From Flavisolibacter ginsenosidimutans (GTDB lineage: Bacteria > Bacteroidota > Bacteroidia > Chitinophagales > Chitinophagaceae): DNA of 64,000 bases. The notes under the pieces are model-generated. The model ran no database searches and was not told the origin of the DNA. It was given only the letters and a program-made list of their open reading frames with translations. Within the stretch, counting starts at the first letter, position 1; the number at the start of each line of letters is the position of its first letter. Shown one piece after another: positions 24,979-34,215 of this stretch. The stretch lies in assembly GCF_007970805.1 (NCBI RefSeq), contig NZ_CP042433.1:2418001-2482000 (forward strand), in the 5' to 3' direction. The position numbers were made by a program, and so were the translations under genes.

Positions 24979-25377
24979 TTAATAAACGTAGCAAAGAACT
25001 TCTCCGCCTACGTTTTGAGCTTTTGCTTCTTTATCGGTCAGTACACCTTTTGATGTAGAAACGATAGCGATACCCAGGCCACCTTTCACGCGACGGAAAT
25101 CAGTCGGCTTTGCATAGTGACGCAAACCCGGACGGCTTACTCTTTCCAGAGAATGGATAGCCGGTTGTTTTGTTGCCGCATCATACTTCAAAGCAATCTT
25201 GATAAGACCTTGCTTGTTGTCATCTTCAAATTTGTATTTCAAGATGTAACCTTGGGCATACAAAATTTCAGTCATGCGTTTTTTGAGATTGGAAGCCGGA
25301 ATCTCAACGATTCTGTGGCCGGCCATTTGCGCATTCCGAATTCTTGTCAAAAAATCTGCGATAGGATCTGTTACCAT
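24979..25377 (-). CDS. rpsH: 30S ribosomal protein S8
   Basis: The 132 residues from ATG 25377 begin VTDPIADFLTRIRNAQMAGH, the universal S8 start. An in-frame upstream ATG at 25413 adds 12 residues with no S8 similarity and is rejected. The C-terminal signature GIAIVSTSKGVLTDKEAKAQ with GGEVLCYVY is complete. S8 binds the 16S central domain and in E. coli represses the spc operon. Confidence 0.98.
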   Translation of the reverse strand: MVTDPIADFLTRIRNAQMAGHRIVEIPASNLKKRMTEILYAQGYILKYKFEDDNKQGLIKIALKYDAATKQPAIHSLERVSRPGLRHYAKPTDFRRVKGGLGIAIVSTSKGVLTDKEAKAQNVGGEVLCYVY

Positions 25378-25413
25378 GTTTATTTTTCCTCCTACACTCC
25401 GGTTACGGAGCAA

Positions 25414-25515
25414 TTGGATGTTTTAAAAGTTTTAAGTTTTGAGTTCTAAGTTCTAAGTTTTATCGCGTGTGTGTTTGAGCACTTACGACCGATAACTTAT
25501 GACTTATAACTTCCG
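25414..25515. repeat. TTTTAAGTT/ACTTAT word repeats between rpsH and rpsN
   Basis: TTTTAAAAGTTTTAAGTTTT and GAGTTCTAAGTTCTAAGTTTT on one side face GATAACTTATGACTTATAAC on the other. The arms are related as imperfect inverted repeats. Confidence 0.6.
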
Positions 25516-25517
25516 TC

Positions 25518-25787
25518 TTACCAGCTTGCTTTTTTCAAGCCTGGAATAGCACCGTTTAAAGCCATGTCGCGCAGCGCAATGCGGGAGATGCCGAAGTAAC
25601 GGCTGTATCCACGCGGCCGGCCTGTCATCTGGCAACGGTTTTTCAAACGCACTTTTGAAGAGTTCTTTGGAAGTTCATCCAAAGCTTTCCAATCGCCGGA
25701 TGCTTTCAACGCTTCTCTTTTCTCCGCGTATTGAGCAACCATTCTTTCGCGTTTCCGTTGTCTGGCTTTTACTGATTCTTTAGCCAT
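25518..25787 (-). CDS. rpsN: 30S ribosomal protein S14 (zinc-independent form)
   Basis: The 89-residue protein has the long C-minus form of S14: a basic N-terminus [22 protein letters not shown] and the end [26 protein letters not shown]. The CxxC zinc ligands are absent, only one Cys remaining. It lies between rplE and rpsH. Confidence 0.97.
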   Translation of the reverse strand: MAKESVKARQRKRERMVAQYAEKREALKASGDWKALDELPKNSSKVRLKNRCQMTGRPRGYSRYFGISRIALRDMALNGAIPGLKKASW

Positions 25788-25838
25788 AGTTTATTTTTTG
25801 TTTGCTTTTTATTTTGTCACCCCGAACTTGTCGAAGGA

Positions 25839-26429
25839 TTACTTCTTTACGTTTTTGAAAGGCATTCCCAATTCTTTCAACAATTCAAACGCTTCTTCAT
25901 CGGTTTGCGCGGTTGTCACAAACGTGATGTCCATACCGGTAATGCGGTTTACTTTATCTATATCAATCTCCGGGAAGATGATTTGCTCGGTAACACCCAT
26001 TGTGTAATTGCCACGGCCGTCGAAAGACTTTTCGTTCACGCCTTTAAAGTCACGTACGCGGGGAAGTGCCACAGCGATCAAACGGTCCAGGAATTCGTAC
26101 ATCTTCTCGCCACGCAACGTAACCTTTGCACCGATGGGCATGTGCTTACGCAGCTTGAAGTTTGAGATGTCTTTCTTCGACATGGTTGCAACAGCTTTCT
26201 GACCGCTGATGGTAGTCATTTCTTCAAGAGCGATGTCCACTAATTTCTTGTCGTTTACCGCGCCGTTTACACCACGGTTAATGGCGATTTTTTCCAGGCG
26301 GGGAACCTGCATCAACGACTTGTAATTGAAACGCTTTTGCAAAGCGGGAACAACCTCGCTGTTGTATTTTGTTTTTAACCTTGGCGTCACTTTCACAGAA
26401 GGACTGGTAGGTGTTGTTGCCTTTGCCAT
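25839..26429 (-). CDS. rplE: 50S ribosomal protein L5
   Basis: The 196 residues include [54 protein letters not shown] and the end [28 protein letters not shown]5 binds 5S rRNA and the P-site tRNA elbow. A 17-residue Thr/Pro/Lys-rich N-terminal leader is a little longer than usual. The start overlaps the end of rplX. Confidence 0.98.
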   Translation of the reverse strand: MAKATTPTSPSVKVTPRLKTKYNSEVVPALQKRFNYKSLMQVPRLEKIAINRGVNGAVNDKKLVDIALEEMTTISGQKAVATMSKKDISNFKLRKHMPIGAKVTLRGEKMYEFLDRLIAVALPRVRDFKGVNEKSFDGRGNYTMGVTEQIIFPEIDIDKVNRITGMDITFVTTAQTDEEAFELLKELGMPFKNVKK

Positions 26430-26758
26430 TAGATTACCCCTCCCGATTTTTTAGATACACGAACTTTTTTACCGTCTTTTTCTTCACGCTTCACTTTGGT
26501 GCCTTGCTTACCGTCCCACAACATCACATTTGAAATGTTAATGGCCGCTTCTCTTTTTACAATGCCGCCTTTTGTGTTTTGCGCCGAAGGTTTTGTGTGC
26601 TTTGTAACGATGGCCGCACCTTCAACGATGATTTTACCTTCGTCAACCAGCACTTCTTTTACTGTGCGGGGCTTCTTCAGGTCCTTGTCGTCACCAGCAA
26701 TGACAACCACTTGGTCGCCTTTGCGGATGTTGTACTTGGGTTTGAATCTTGTCTTCAT
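26429..26758 (-). CDS. rplX: 50S ribosomal protein L24
   Basis: The 109 residues have a KOW motif near the start ([19 protein letters not shown]), then [26 protein letters not shown] and the [10 protein letters not shown] end. L24 starts large-subunit assembly. The stop codon overlaps the rplE start by one base, so translation is probably coupled. Confidence 0.97.
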   Translation of the reverse strand: MKTRFKPKYNIRKGDQVVVIAGDDKDLKKPRTVKEVLVDEGKIIVEGAAIVTKHTKPSAQNTKGGIVKREAAINISNVMLWDGKQGTKVKREEKDGKKVRVSKKSGGVI

Positions 26759-26811
26759 TTTTTATGGTTCCTTTTTCCCTCCCATTTCCAACGGGAGGAG
26801 GAGTTTGCAAA

Positions 26812-26909
26812 TTTAAAAATGTGAAACGTAAAAGGTTAGATGTGAGACTATAGTTAACTACAATTTGAGAATCTTTCCAGTTTCACGTTTGACGCTTCTT
26901 GTCTGACGT
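26812..26909. repeat. GTGAAACG/TTTCACG word hairpin between rplX and rplN
   Basis: GTGAAACGTAAAAGGTTAG and ATGTGAGAC on the left face GTTTCACGTTTGACGCTTC and TTGTCTGACG on the right, giving an imperfect inverted repeat of about 30 bases per arm around a short AT-rich centre. Confidence 0.65.
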
Positions 26910-27278
26910 TTAAAGCACTTCCGGCGCCAACGAAATAATCTTCATGTAGCCCTTGTCGCGAAGCTCGCGGGCTACTGGGCCGAAAATACGGGTGCCTCTC
27001 GGTTCGTCGGATGCGTTCAGAATCACGACTGCGTTGTCATCGAAACGAATGTATGAACCGTCTTTGCGACGCAATTTGTTTTTGGTACGAACGATTACGG
27101 CTTTGGCAACTGTTCCTTTCTTAATGCCACCGGCAGGGATGGCATCTTTCACCGTTACCACAATCTTATCGCCTACACCGGCATAACGCTGACCGCTGTT
27201 TCCCAATACACGGATGCAGAGTACTTCTTTCGCACCGCTGTTGTCCGCTACGGCCAAACGAGATTCTTGCTGGATCAT
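26910..27278 (-). CDS. rplN: 50S ribosomal protein L14
   Basis: The 122 residues begin [20 protein letters not shown] and contain [17 protein letters not shown] and [43 protein letters not shown], the standard L14 core and end. It forms intersubunit bridge B8. Position between rpsQ and rplX is canonical. Confidence 0.98.
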   Translation of the reverse strand: MIQQESRLAVADNSGAKEVLCIRVLGNSGQRYAGVGDKIVVTVKDAIPAGGIKKGTVAKAVIVRTKNKLRRKDGSYIRFDDNAVVILNASDEPRGTRIFGPVARELRDKGYMKIISLAPEVL

Positions 27279-27284
27279 TTTTGT

Positions 27285-27355
27285 AAATTTTGAATTATGA
27301 ATTATGAGTTATGAATTCAACATTCAACATTCATAATTCATCATTTATAATTAGT
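27285..27355. repeat. AATTATGA word hairpin between rplN and rpsQ
   Basis: AATTATGAATTATGAGTTAT then GAATTC on the left is answered by ATTCATAATTCATCATTTAT then AATTA on the right, with a CAACATT doublet in the centre. Nearly the whole spacer is one imperfect hairpin. Confidence 0.7.
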
Positions 27356-27643
27356 TTATTTCACTTTCTCTACAACTTCCACTAATCTCCAACGCTTGGT
27401 TTTACTCAACGGACGAGTTTCCATGATGCGAACGATATCGCCGATGCTGGCTTCGTTCTTCTCGTCGTGGGCATGAAACCTCGTTGTTTTTTTTACGAAC
27501 TTTCCGTAGATAGGGTGCTTTACTTTCCGCTCTACCGCAACGGTGATGGTTTTTGTCATTTTGTTGCTGGTAACAACACCAATTCTTGTCTTGCGCAAGT
27601 TGCGTTCGGTAGTTGCTGTTGCTCCTGTTGTATTTTCAGCCAT
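27356..27643 (-). CDS. rpsQ: 30S ribosomal protein S17
   Basis: The 95 residues include [45 protein letters not shown] and the end [19 protein letters not shown], the complete S17 OB fold. A short Thr-rich N-terminal extension is present. Position between rpmC and rplN is canonical. Confidence 0.97.
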   Translation of the reverse strand: MAENTTGATATTERNLRKTRIGVVTSNKMTKTITVAVERKVKHPIYGKFVKKTTRFHAHDEKNEASIGDIVRIMETRPLSKTKRWRLVEVVEKVK

Positions 27644-27702
27644 GATGTTTAGCTTTTTGCTTTCAACTATCTGCTTCGGAAAGAAGACAGCTTACGGCTT
27701 TA

Positions 27703-27912
27703 TTAGGCACTTTGTTGTTTCTTACTCAATTCTGTTTTCAAGCGGGCTATTTCTTTACGCAGACTACGGATGCTCATTGGGTTTTCCAATGGCGAAATAG
27801 CGTGTGCAAACTCGAGCTTCTTCAAACGCAATTCGTCTTCGCGAATGCGGGCAGAAAGATCCTGCTCGTTGAGTGTTTGAATGCTTTTCTTGAAGTCGAC
27901 TGTCTTTGACAT
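27703..27912 (-). CDS. rpmC: 50S ribosomal protein L29
   Basis: The 69-residue two-helix protein shows the L29 pattern LSARIREDELRLKKLEFAHAISPLENPMSIRSLRKEIARLKTEL. It lies near the nascent-chain exit and helps dock SRP and trigger factor. Confidence 0.95.
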   Translation of the reverse strand: MSKTVDFKKSIQTLNEQDLSARIREDELRLKKLEFAHAISPLENPMSIRSLRKEIARLKTELSKKQQSA

Positions 27913-27935
27913 GTGAATCAGTTTTATACGATTGA

Positions 27936-28358
27936 TTAAGCTTCTGCGAGATCGTGACGCTTAATGAATTTTGTTGCAATGGGCAATTTGCCGGCGGCCA
28001 GTTTCAACGCGCCTTGCGCTACTTCTTCCGATACGCCGTCAATCTCGAAGAGAATGCGGCCTGGCTTCACTACGGCAGCCCAATACTCCAGGTTACCTTT
28101 ACCCTTACCCATACGCACCTCTGCAGGTTTGTTGGTGATTGGCTTGTCGGGGAAAATGCGAATCCACACGTTACCTTCTCTCTTCATGTGGCGTGTCAAT
28201 GCCTGACGTGCCGCTTCAATTTGACGGTCGGTGATCCAATGATCTTCCAAAGCTTTCAATGCATAAGAACCAAAAGAGATCATCGTTCCTCTTTTTGCGT
28301 CGCCTTTCATGCGACCCTTTTGCATCTTCCTGTGCTTTGTTCTTTTCGGCTGTAACAT
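27936..28358 (-). CDS. rplP: 50S ribosomal protein L16
   Basis: The 140 residues begin [24 protein letters not shown] and include [54 protein letters not shown], the full L16 signature. L16 supports the A-site and the peptidyl-transferase centre. Confidence 0.98.
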   Translation of the reverse strand: MLQPKRTKHRKMQKGRMKGDAKRGTMISFGSYALKALEDHWITDRQIEAARQALTRHMKREGNVWIRIFPDKPITNKPAEVRMGKGKGNLEYWAAVVKPGRILFEIDGVSEEVAQGALKLAAGKLPIATKFIKRHDLAEA

Positions 28359-28451
28359 ATTTAGTTCGATGTTTGAGGTTTGACGTTCGAGGTTCTATCC
28401 TCACTCAAACCAGTTTTATTTCAATTAAAACTTTTTGTTTCGTTGGGAAGA

Positions 28452-29303
28452 TTATCTTCTTCCGCCTTGACCACCTGAACGGCCACCACCCTGTCCGCCC
28501 GAGCGACCACCGCCTTGTCCGCCGCCGCCGCGGTTAAAGTTTCCACCGCCTCTCCGATCACCACCTCTGTCGTCACGACGACGATCACCAAAGTCGCCAC
28601 GGTTATCTCTTCTTTCGCCCATTGTTTGGCCGCCTTCTTTACCGCCAATGAAGTTGGGGTTCAGGTCACGCTTGGCCAATACTTCGCCACGGCAGATCCA
28701 TACTTTGATACCGATTTTACCGTAAACGGTTTGTGCAAACACGTTAGCGTAATCAATGTCCATACGGAACGTATGAAGAGGCACACGGCCTTGCATGAAC
28801 TTTTCGCTACGGGCAATTTCAGCACCGCCCAAACGGCCGCTCAACTGAACCTTGATTCCTTCGGCACCCATACGGAGCGCAGAAGCAATGGCCATTTTTG
28901 TAGCACGTTTGAAGTTAATGCGGTTTTCTATTTGGCGGGCAATGGTGTCGCCCACGATCATCGCATCCAGTTCAGGACGGCGAATCTCAAGAATGTTGAT
29001 TTGCACATCGTCTTTGCCTGTCAGTTTCTTCAACTCTTCTTTGATGCGATCAACTTCGCCACCGCCTTTACCGATGATGATACCGGGCTTGGAAGTATGG
29101 ATGGTCACGATCAGTTTGCCCAGCGTACGCTCTATCACAATCTTTGCGATACCGCCTTTGTTGATACGGGCATTCAGATACGTTCTGATTTTGTTATCCT
29201 CAATCAGTTTGTTGGCAAAATCTTTTTTGTTGCCATACCAGTTAGATTCCCATCCGCGGATGATGCCTAACCTGTTACCAATCGGATTTGCTTTTTGACC
29301 CAT
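28452..29303 (-). CDS. rpsC: 30S ribosomal protein S3 with Gly/Arg-rich tail
   Basis: The first 221 residues are a normal S3: [20 protein letters not shown], the KH-domain loop [17 protein letters not shown], and [18 protein letters not shown] with [15 protein letters not shown]. From about residue 222 to 283 the chain becomes a low-complexity tail of RGG, DRR and GGGRSGGQ repeats that E. coli S3 lacks. RGG-rich tails bind RNA or self-associate in other proteins; here the role is inferred only. S3 forms the mRNA entry site and helicase of the small subunit. Confidence 0.97.
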   Translation of the reverse strand: MGQKANPIGNRLGIIRGWESNWYGNKKDFANKLIEDNKIRTYLNARINKGGIAKIVIERTLGKLIVTIHTSKPGIIIGKGGGEVDRIKEELKKLTGKDDVQINILEIRRPELDAMIVGDTIARQIENRINFKRATKMAIASALRMGAEGIKVQLSGRLGGAEIARSEKFMQGRVPLHTFRMDIDYANVFAQTVYGKIGIKVWICRGEVLAKRDLNPNFIGGKEGGQTMGERRDNRGDFGDRRRDDRGGDRRGGGNFNRGGGGQGGGRSGGQGGGRSGGQGGRR

Positions 29304-29329
29304 GTTTATACTTTATAGAATAATTTGAA

Positions 29330-29668
29330 TTAAGGTTTTGCGTCAACAATTACGGTTACGTGATTGCTTCTTTTGCGGACGCGGTAGCCACGACCTTGGG
29401 GTGCCGGACGCATGCGCTTCAACGTTCTTGCACCGTCAACAAAGATGGTTTTTACAAAGAGCTGGCTTTCATCGCCGCCTTCGTTTTTCTGCTTCCAGTT
29501 GCTGATGGCACTCAACACCAATTTGCGCATGGGCACGGCAGGATGCTTGGGATTGAATTCTAATTCGGCCAAAGCTTGTTCTACTTTTTTGCCGCGAATC
29601 AAATCCGCCAACAGACGCATTTTCCGTGGTGACGTTGGATAATTTCTCAGTTTAGCTACTGCTTCCAT
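29330..29668 (-). CDS. rplV: 50S ribosomal protein L22
   Basis: The 112 residues include [49 protein letters not shown] and the exit-tunnel loop [31 protein letters not shown]. The tunnel loop, where macrolide resistance mutations occur in other species, looks standard. Confidence 0.98.
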   Translation of the reverse strand: MEAVAKLRNYPTSPRKMRLLADLIRGKKVEQALAELEFNPKHPAVPMRKLVLSAISNWKQKNEGGDESQLFVKTIFVDGARTLKRMRPAPQGRGYRVRKRSNHVTVIVDAKP

Positions 29669-29750
29669 TTCTTTTATAATTATGAGTTATGAATTATGAG
29701 TTATGAATTTTTTGAATTCCTAATTCATCATTCATAATTCTGAATTCTTA
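29669..29750. repeat. AATTATGAGTT word hairpin between rplV and rpsS
   Basis: AATTATGAGTTATGAATTAT then GAGTTATGAATT is answered by CTAATTCATCATTCATAATT then CTGAATTC, another imperfect inverted repeat. It is related in vocabulary to the spacer at 27285-27355. Confidence 0.7.
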
Positions 29751-30020
29751 TTAACCTTTTTTGCTTGAGTGTCCTTTAAAGTTTCTTGTAGGGGCAAACT
29801 CACCGAGTTTGTGTCCTACCATGAACTCTGTTACGTAAACCGGGATGAATTTGTTCCCGTTATGCACGGCAAATGTGTGACCCACAAAATCAGGCGTAAT
29901 CGTAGAGCGGCGGCTCCATGTTTTGATCACACCTTTTTTTGATTTACCGTCGTTGATAGCAACCACTTTGTCTTCTAAGTGAGCCGCTACGTAAGGACCT
30001 TTTTTAATTGAACGAGCCAT
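29751..30020 (-). CDS. rpsS: 30S ribosomal protein S19
   Basis: The 89 residues begin [19 protein letters not shown] and include [54 protein letters not shown]19 sits in the head of the small subunit with S13. Canonical position after rplB. Confidence 0.98.
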   Translation of the reverse strand: MARSIKKGPYVAAHLEDKVVAINDGKSKKGVIKTWSRRSTITPDFVGHTFAVHNGNKFIPVYVTEFMVGHKLGEFAPTRNFKGHSSKKG

Positions 30021-30054
30021 GTTGTATTCTTAATTACTAATTATCAATTATTAA

Positions 30055-30894
30055 TTACTTCGCCAGCTTTGAACCGTTTTTCCTTGAGATAATCAGCTTG
30101 TCGCTGCCTTTACCTTTTGTACGCGTTTTCAAACCACGAGAGTATTGACCGGTTCTGCTGCGAGGCTGTCCTCCTGATGCACGGCCTTCGCCACCACCCA
30201 TCGGGTGATCAACAGGGTTCATGGCAACACCACGAACGCGGGGGCGAATGCCCTTCCACACGTTGCGTCCTGCTTTACCCATTGATTGCAATTGATGATC
30301 GCTGTTAGACGCGATGCCAACCGTTGCATAACAGTTGATCAACACACGGCGAACTTCACCACTTGGCATTTTCAGCACGGCGTATTTTTCTTCTTTGTTT
30401 GAAAGCTGCGCTGACGCACCGGCAGAACGTGCAATCTTTCCGCCCTGGCCGGGTTGCATTTCAATGTTGTGAACAACTGTACCAAGCGGCATGTTTTTCA
30501 ACTGAAGCGCATTGCCCAATTCAGGCGCAACGGCATCACCACTAACAACTGAAGCACCCACTTGCAAGCCTTGTGGCGCAAGAATGTAACGCTTCTCGCC
30601 GTCCGCATAGTTCAACAAAGCGATGAAGGTTGTGCGGTTTGGATCGTATTCGATAGAAGCAACTTTGGCGGGTATTTCTTTTTTGTTGCGTTTGAAATCA
30701 ATTACACGGTAAGCTTTTTTGTGCCCACCGCCTATGTAACGCATAGCCCTGCGGCCATTTGAGTTACGACCACCGGTGCGGCCTTTCACTTCCAACAAGG
30801 ATTTTTCCGGTTCGTTCGTTGTAACCTCTGCGTAAGAGTTTCCGACTCTCCAGCGTGTGCCTGCTGTAATCGGTTTGTATTTTTTTAGTGCCAT
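30055..30894 (-). CDS. rplB: 50S ribosomal protein L2
   Basis: The 279 residues begin [20 protein letters not shown] and carry [47 protein letters not shown] and the catalytic-centre loop [29 protein letters not shown], including the conserved His of L2. It is needed for subunit association and peptidyl transfer. Confidence 0.98.
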   Translation of the reverse strand: MALKKYKPITAGTRWRVGNSYAEVTTNEPEKSLLEVKGRTGGRNSNGRRAMRYIGGGHKKAYRVIDFKRNKKEIPAKVASIEYDPNRTTFIALLNYADGEKRYILAPQGLQVGASVVSGDAVAPELGNALQLKNMPLGTVVHNIEMQPGQGGKIARSAGASAQLSNKEEKYAVLKMPSGEVRRVLINCYATVGIASNSDHQLQSMGKAGRNVWKGIRPRVRGVAMNPVDHPMGGGEGRASGGQPRSRTGQYSRGLKTRTKGKGSDKLIISRKNGSKLAK

Positions 30895-30946
30895 GACTTA
30901 TTTTTTTTCAACATTTGCGGCTGTTGAAGCCATTCTTGTTAACGAA

Positions 30947-31246
30947 TTAGATGTTGCTGTAAAGGTCAATCGTTTCGCCTTCAGCAACGGTTACCATCGC
31001 TTTTTTGTAAGCCGGCTTTTGCCCTTTGGTAAAACCTTTTTTGGTGTAGCGGGTTTTGTTTTTACCGGGAACAACAACCGTGTTTACATCAACGATTGTT
31101 ACACCGTAAACTTCTTCCACTGCTTTTTTAATTTCCAGTTTGTTCGCTTTACGGGCAACCTTAAAAGCATAACGGCGCAGGCTTTCCTGTTGTGCGTTTG
31201 CCTTTTCGGTTAAGATGGGTTTTATCAATACTTCAGAAAGTCTCAT
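30947..31246 (-). CDS. rplW: 50S ribosomal protein L23
   Basis: The 99 residues include LIKPILTEKANAQQESLRRYAFKVARKANKLEIKKAVEEVYGVTIVDVNTVVVPGKNKTRYTKKGF, the complete L23 core. L23 lies at the tunnel exit and docks trigger factor and SRP. Confidence 0.97.
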   Translation of the reverse strand: MRLSEVLIKPILTEKANAQQESLRRYAFKVARKANKLEIKKAVEEVYGVTIVDVNTVVVPGKNKTRYTKKGFTKGQKPAYKKAMVTVAEGETIDLYSNI

Positions 31247-31249
31247 CTG

Positions 31250-31365
31250 AATTCAATTTGAAAATTTGACAATTGGACAATGTGACAATGAACTTCATAA
31301 CCACCTGTCTTTTTTATTAAGAGCTTTCATTAGCTAATTGGCAAATTGCCAAATTGGCTAATTGT
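31250..31365. repeat. word repeats between rplW and rplD
   Basis: GAAAATTTGACAATTGGACAATGTGACAATG is a run of GACAAT words. At 31330-31363 TTAGCTAATTGGCAAATTG then CCAAATTGGCTAATTG is a near-perfect palindrome. Confidence 0.65.
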
Positions 31366-32001
31366 TTATGCTGTTGCCTCTTCGGTTCCTGCAAAGATTT
31401 TTGCAGCGCTTTCGGTTAACACCAATACTTCCGAATTAACAAGGTCGTATGTATTCACATCGCTCATCAACGCTGTCAAGACCGAAGGAACGTTGCGGGA
31501 TGAAATGTACACATTGTCGTTATACTCAGGCAATACGAACATCAATTTTTTGTCGCCTACTTTAAGGCTATTCAAAATATTCATGAACGTCTTCGTCTTT
31601 GGCGCATCAAGATTTACATCCTCTACAACCACAATTGCGTTTTCTTTTGCTTTGTAAGAAAGCGCCGACATTTTCGCCAAATCTTTCACCTTGCGGTTCA
31701 ACTTGATGTCGTACTTGTGCGGCTTGGGACCGAAGATGGTACCGCCACCTTTGTAAAGAGGGTTACGAATGTTACCTTTACGAGAGCCGCCGGTACCTTT
31801 CTGCTTGTGCAGCTTGCGGCTGGCACCTTGCACTTCGGCACGGGTCTTTACTTTGTGCGTTCCCTGACGTTGTGCGCCGAGGTATTGTTTAACGGCCAAC
31901 CAGATGGCGTGGTCATTTGGCTCCAGGCCAAAGATTTCTTCAGGAAGGTCAACAGTTCTACCTGTTTCTTGTCCTTGTATGTTTAATACTTTTACTTGCA
32001 T
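31366..32001 (-). CDS. rplD: 50S ribosomal protein L4
   Basis: The 211 residues include the tunnel loop RKLHKQKGTGGSRKGNIRNPLYKGGGTIFGPKPHKY, and downstream NSLKVGDKKLMFVLPE with NVPSVLTALMSDVNTYDLVNSEVLVLTE. E. coli L4 autoregulates the S10 operon through its leader. Here a hairpin pair lies before rplC that might play such a role. Its stop is followed by rplW 120 bases later. Confidence 0.98.
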   Translation of the reverse strand: MQVKVLNIQGQETGRTVDLPEEIFGLEPNDHAIWLAVKQYLGAQRQGTHKVKTRAEVQGASRKLHKQKGTGGSRKGNIRNPLYKGGGTIFGPKPHKYDIKLNRKVKDLAKMSALSYKAKENAIVVVEDVNLDAPKTKTFMNILNSLKVGDKKLMFVLPEYNDNVYISSRNVPSVLTALMSDVNTYDLVNSEVLVLTESAAKIFAGTEEATA

Positions 32002-32002
32002 T

Positions 32003-32620
32003 TTACTTCTGGATTAAAACGATTGAACCATTGTGGCCCGGAACTGAACCACTTACCAATATGTAATTCTTTTCGGGGAATACCTTCACGATTTTAAGAC
32101 CTTTCACCTTTACACGGTCTTGGCCCATGCGGCCGGCCATGCGCATGCCTTTGAATACACGGCTTGGGTAAGATGAACCGCCGATAGAACCGGGAGCTCT
32201 TTGACGGTCGTGCTGGCCGTGCGAGCCTTCACCCACACCGGAAAAGCCGTGACGCTTAACAACGCCCTGGAAGCCTTTGCCTTTTGTAGTACCGACCACC
32301 TCAACTTTATCGCCTTCGGCGAAAATGTCAACGGTAATAGTGTCGCCAATATTTTTTTCGAGAGAAGAGTCGCGGAATTCTTTTACAAAACTTTTGGCCG
32401 AAGTGCTGGCCTTTGCGAAGTGAGCTTTTGCAGCGGCGGTGATGTGCTTTTCTTTCTTGTCGCCGAACGCTACCTGAAGAGCAGCATAGCCGTCGGTTTC
32501 CTTTGTTTTTACCTGCGTTACTACACAGGGACCGGCTTCAATAATGGTGCAAGCCGTTTGCTTGCCCGTTGGATCGAAGATGCTGGTCATCCCAATTTTT
32601 TTCCCAATGATTCCTTTCAT
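32003..32620 (-). CDS. rplC: 50S ribosomal protein L3
   Basis: The 205 residues from ATG 32620 begin [19 protein letters not shown], the standard L3 start; the frame upstream to 32665 is discounted. The signature [51 protein letters not shown] is complete, including the Gln methylated by PrmB in E. coli. One base separates its stop from the rplD start. Confidence 0.98.
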   Translation of the reverse strand: MKGIIGKKIGMTSIFDPTGKQTACTIIEAGPCVVTQVKTKETDGYAALQVAFGDKKEKHITAAAKAHFAKASTSAKSFVKEFRDSSLEKNIGDTITVDIFAEGDKVEVVGTTKGKGFQGVVKRHGFSGVGEGSHGQHDRQRAPGSIGGSSYPSRVFKGMRMAGRMGQDRVKVKGLKIVKVFPEKNYILVSGSVPGHNGSIVLIQK

Positions 32621-32921
32621 TTTTTTGCGGTTTAATCCCCGCAAGGTTGTGCAAGACAGACCCATTGGAATAGTTGGGTCTTCAATCCTGGTTCATCATC
32701 CGACCTTTTCCGTTGTTTCGACAGGCTCAACATAATATAGCCTGCGAGAGGAAGTACCGGTGATAAACAAACCTCGAAGGGCTTGTTTATATGTAATAGC
32801 GGCTAGGCCGCTTTTGTTTCAGAGCTCTTTTTTCGTCACCGCATGAAGCGGGCAAGATTGAGAGATGAGAATTTGATAAGAACTTCTTTGTTTGGACTTC
32901 ACAGCCCTTGCCTGTCTGCGA
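32621..32921 (-). promoter_or_regulatory. 301-base spacer rpsJ-rplC with paired hairpins (possible leader)
   Basis: This is the longest gap inside the S10 operon and has no gene. On the minus strand it carries AGCGGCCTAGCCGCT (at 32796-32815), a 6-bp stem, next to AAACAAGCC ... GGTTTGTTT (32764-32790), a 9-bp stem with one wobble pair. Nearer rplC is the dispersed motif TTTCGACAGGCTCAAC (32717-32732) and a short GGACCCAACT-like inverted pair. Two neighbouring stems ahead of rplC-rplD could be a ribosomal protein binding leader or RNA processing site. No homology to the E. coli L4 leader is claimed. Confidence 0.35.
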
Positions 32922-33227
32922 TTATGCTTTGATTTCAACTTCCACACCACTCGGCAGGTCAAGCTTCGAAAGCGCATCTACCGTTCTTGATGAAGACGTG
33001 TAAATGTCCAGAAGACGTTTGTGCGTTGCCAATTGGAATTGTTCGCGGCTCTTTTTGTTCACGTGTGGCGAACGCAAAACGGTAAAGATCTTTTTGCGTG
33101 TAGGAAGAGGAATTGGACCTGTTACTACTGCGCCTGTGCTGCGAACAGTCTTTACAATTTTCTCAGCTGATTTGTCTACCAGATTGTGGTCGTAAGACTG
33201 AAGCTTTATCCTGATTCGTTGTGACAT
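32922..33227 (-). CDS. rpsJ: 30S ribosomal protein S10
   Basis: The 101 residues from ATG 33227 begin [24 protein letters not shown] and include [40 protein letters not shown]. An upstream frame extension to 33338 crosses the promoter and is rejected. S10 is the first gene of the S10-spc run; in E. coli it also acts as NusE in antitermination. Confidence 0.98.
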   Translation of the reverse strand: MSQRIRIKLQSYDHNLVDKSAEKIVKTVRSTGAVVTGPIPLPTRKKIFTVLRSPHVNKKSREQFQLATHKRLLDIYTSSSRTVDALSKLDLPSGVEVEIKA

Positions 33228-33257
33228 AATCAAAAACCCATTTTTACAACGGGAGTG

Positions 33258-33288
33258 CAAAAGTATGGGTTCAATACATACTGACAAA
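33258..33288 (-). promoter_or_regulatory. promoter of the S10-spc ribosomal operon
   Basis: On the minus strand TTTG (33285-33288), a 19-base spacer and TACTTTTG (33258-33265) match the Bacteroidota TTTG/TAnnTTTG consensus exactly. It lies 31 bases before the rpsJ ATG and is the best promoter in the window. Confidence 0.8.
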
Positions 33289-33358
33289 GAAACCGGAAAT
33301 AATTTTTGTGAAGAAAGGGCTAAAGAGACGCGTTTCAACAGCTGTTTTACAGCTTTGC

Positions 33359-34090
33359 TTACGGCTGAAGATAAAACCTATCGCCGCGGTTTATCATCGT
33401 TTCGGGAAAATTGTCCGGACCCGAAGTTGTTTTCCAAACTTCCGAGACGTAAAAGTTGTGTTCAACGGTAAATTCTTTTTGCGAGCCGGCGCCACCGATT
33501 CGAAACGTCAAATAGCTTCGAAATGTAAGTGGAGAACTGTCCTTCTTAAATTCCATTTTGTTGTAGGAGGTGTAAACGTCCTCGGCCAGCAACGTCCTTT
33601 CTTTTTTTGCCGTTTGCTCTGGAAGGTTTTGCAATTGTTCAATCGGCAATGCAAGAGGAGCTTTATAAATGTAGGCCAAAGGTGGAATGAACTGGGTTGG
33701 TTGGTCAATCCAAACAGAACCGTTTAAGCTGGCCAGAAAGACAGGATCGCCCAAGCCGCGGAGGTATTTGCGCCATTGCAGGCTGTCTCTTTCAATAACG
33801 CCAGAGATGATTGCATTCGTATTAAAATAGCTAAAGGCTTTCCCGTCAACAATAATGGCTGATTTCTTCCAGTCAATTTCGAGCAGTTCTGTTGTTTTGT
33901 TGTACACGCCGATACCCATTTGCCCCTTGTAATCGGCAAAATGGTACTGAATTTTTAGGGTATCGTTTTCTGCCGTTAATTCGTTGCGTTCGTTTTTTAC
34001 AAGGTTGGTGCCCGAAACCGTCAGGTATTGAAATTGGGTACAGGAGGAAAGCGCCAAGGCCAGGGTTCCGGAAAGTAAAATTGGTTTCAT
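33359..34090 (-). CDS. uncharacterised lipoprotein
   Basis: The 243-residue product starts at ATG 34090 with a lipoprotein signal ([19 protein letters not shown]). The body is mostly beta: [42 protein letters not shown] is reminiscent of periplasmic immunoglobulin-like lipoproteins that describe themselves in terms of a cofactor-free fold. No catalytic motif was seen and I do not recognise a named family. It lies between fusA and rpsJ on the same strand as both, where the str and S10 operons would normally join, so it is an insertion into the translation block. Confidence 0.7.
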   Translation of the reverse strand: MKPILLSGTLALALSSCTQFQYLTVSGTNLVKNERNELTAENDTLKIQYHFADYKGQMGIGVYNKTTELLEIDWKKSAIIVDGKAFSYFNTNAIISGVIERDSLQWRKYLRGLGDPVFLASLNGSVWIDQPTQFIPPLAYIYKAPLALPIEQLQNLPEQTAKKERTLLAEDVYTSYNKMEFKKDSSPLTFRSYLTFRIGGAGSQKEFTVEHNFYVSEVWKTTSGPDNFPETMINRGDRFYLQP

Positions 34091-34215
34091 ACAGTTTGGT
34101 TTTATCAGCAAGTTAGAATCTGTAAAAAAGCAAAAACGTTAAGAATTCAGGAACTCCTGCTTGATAATTGATTCAATTCGGCTTACTTGCACCGCATTTG
34201 CACAATCAATTTTAC

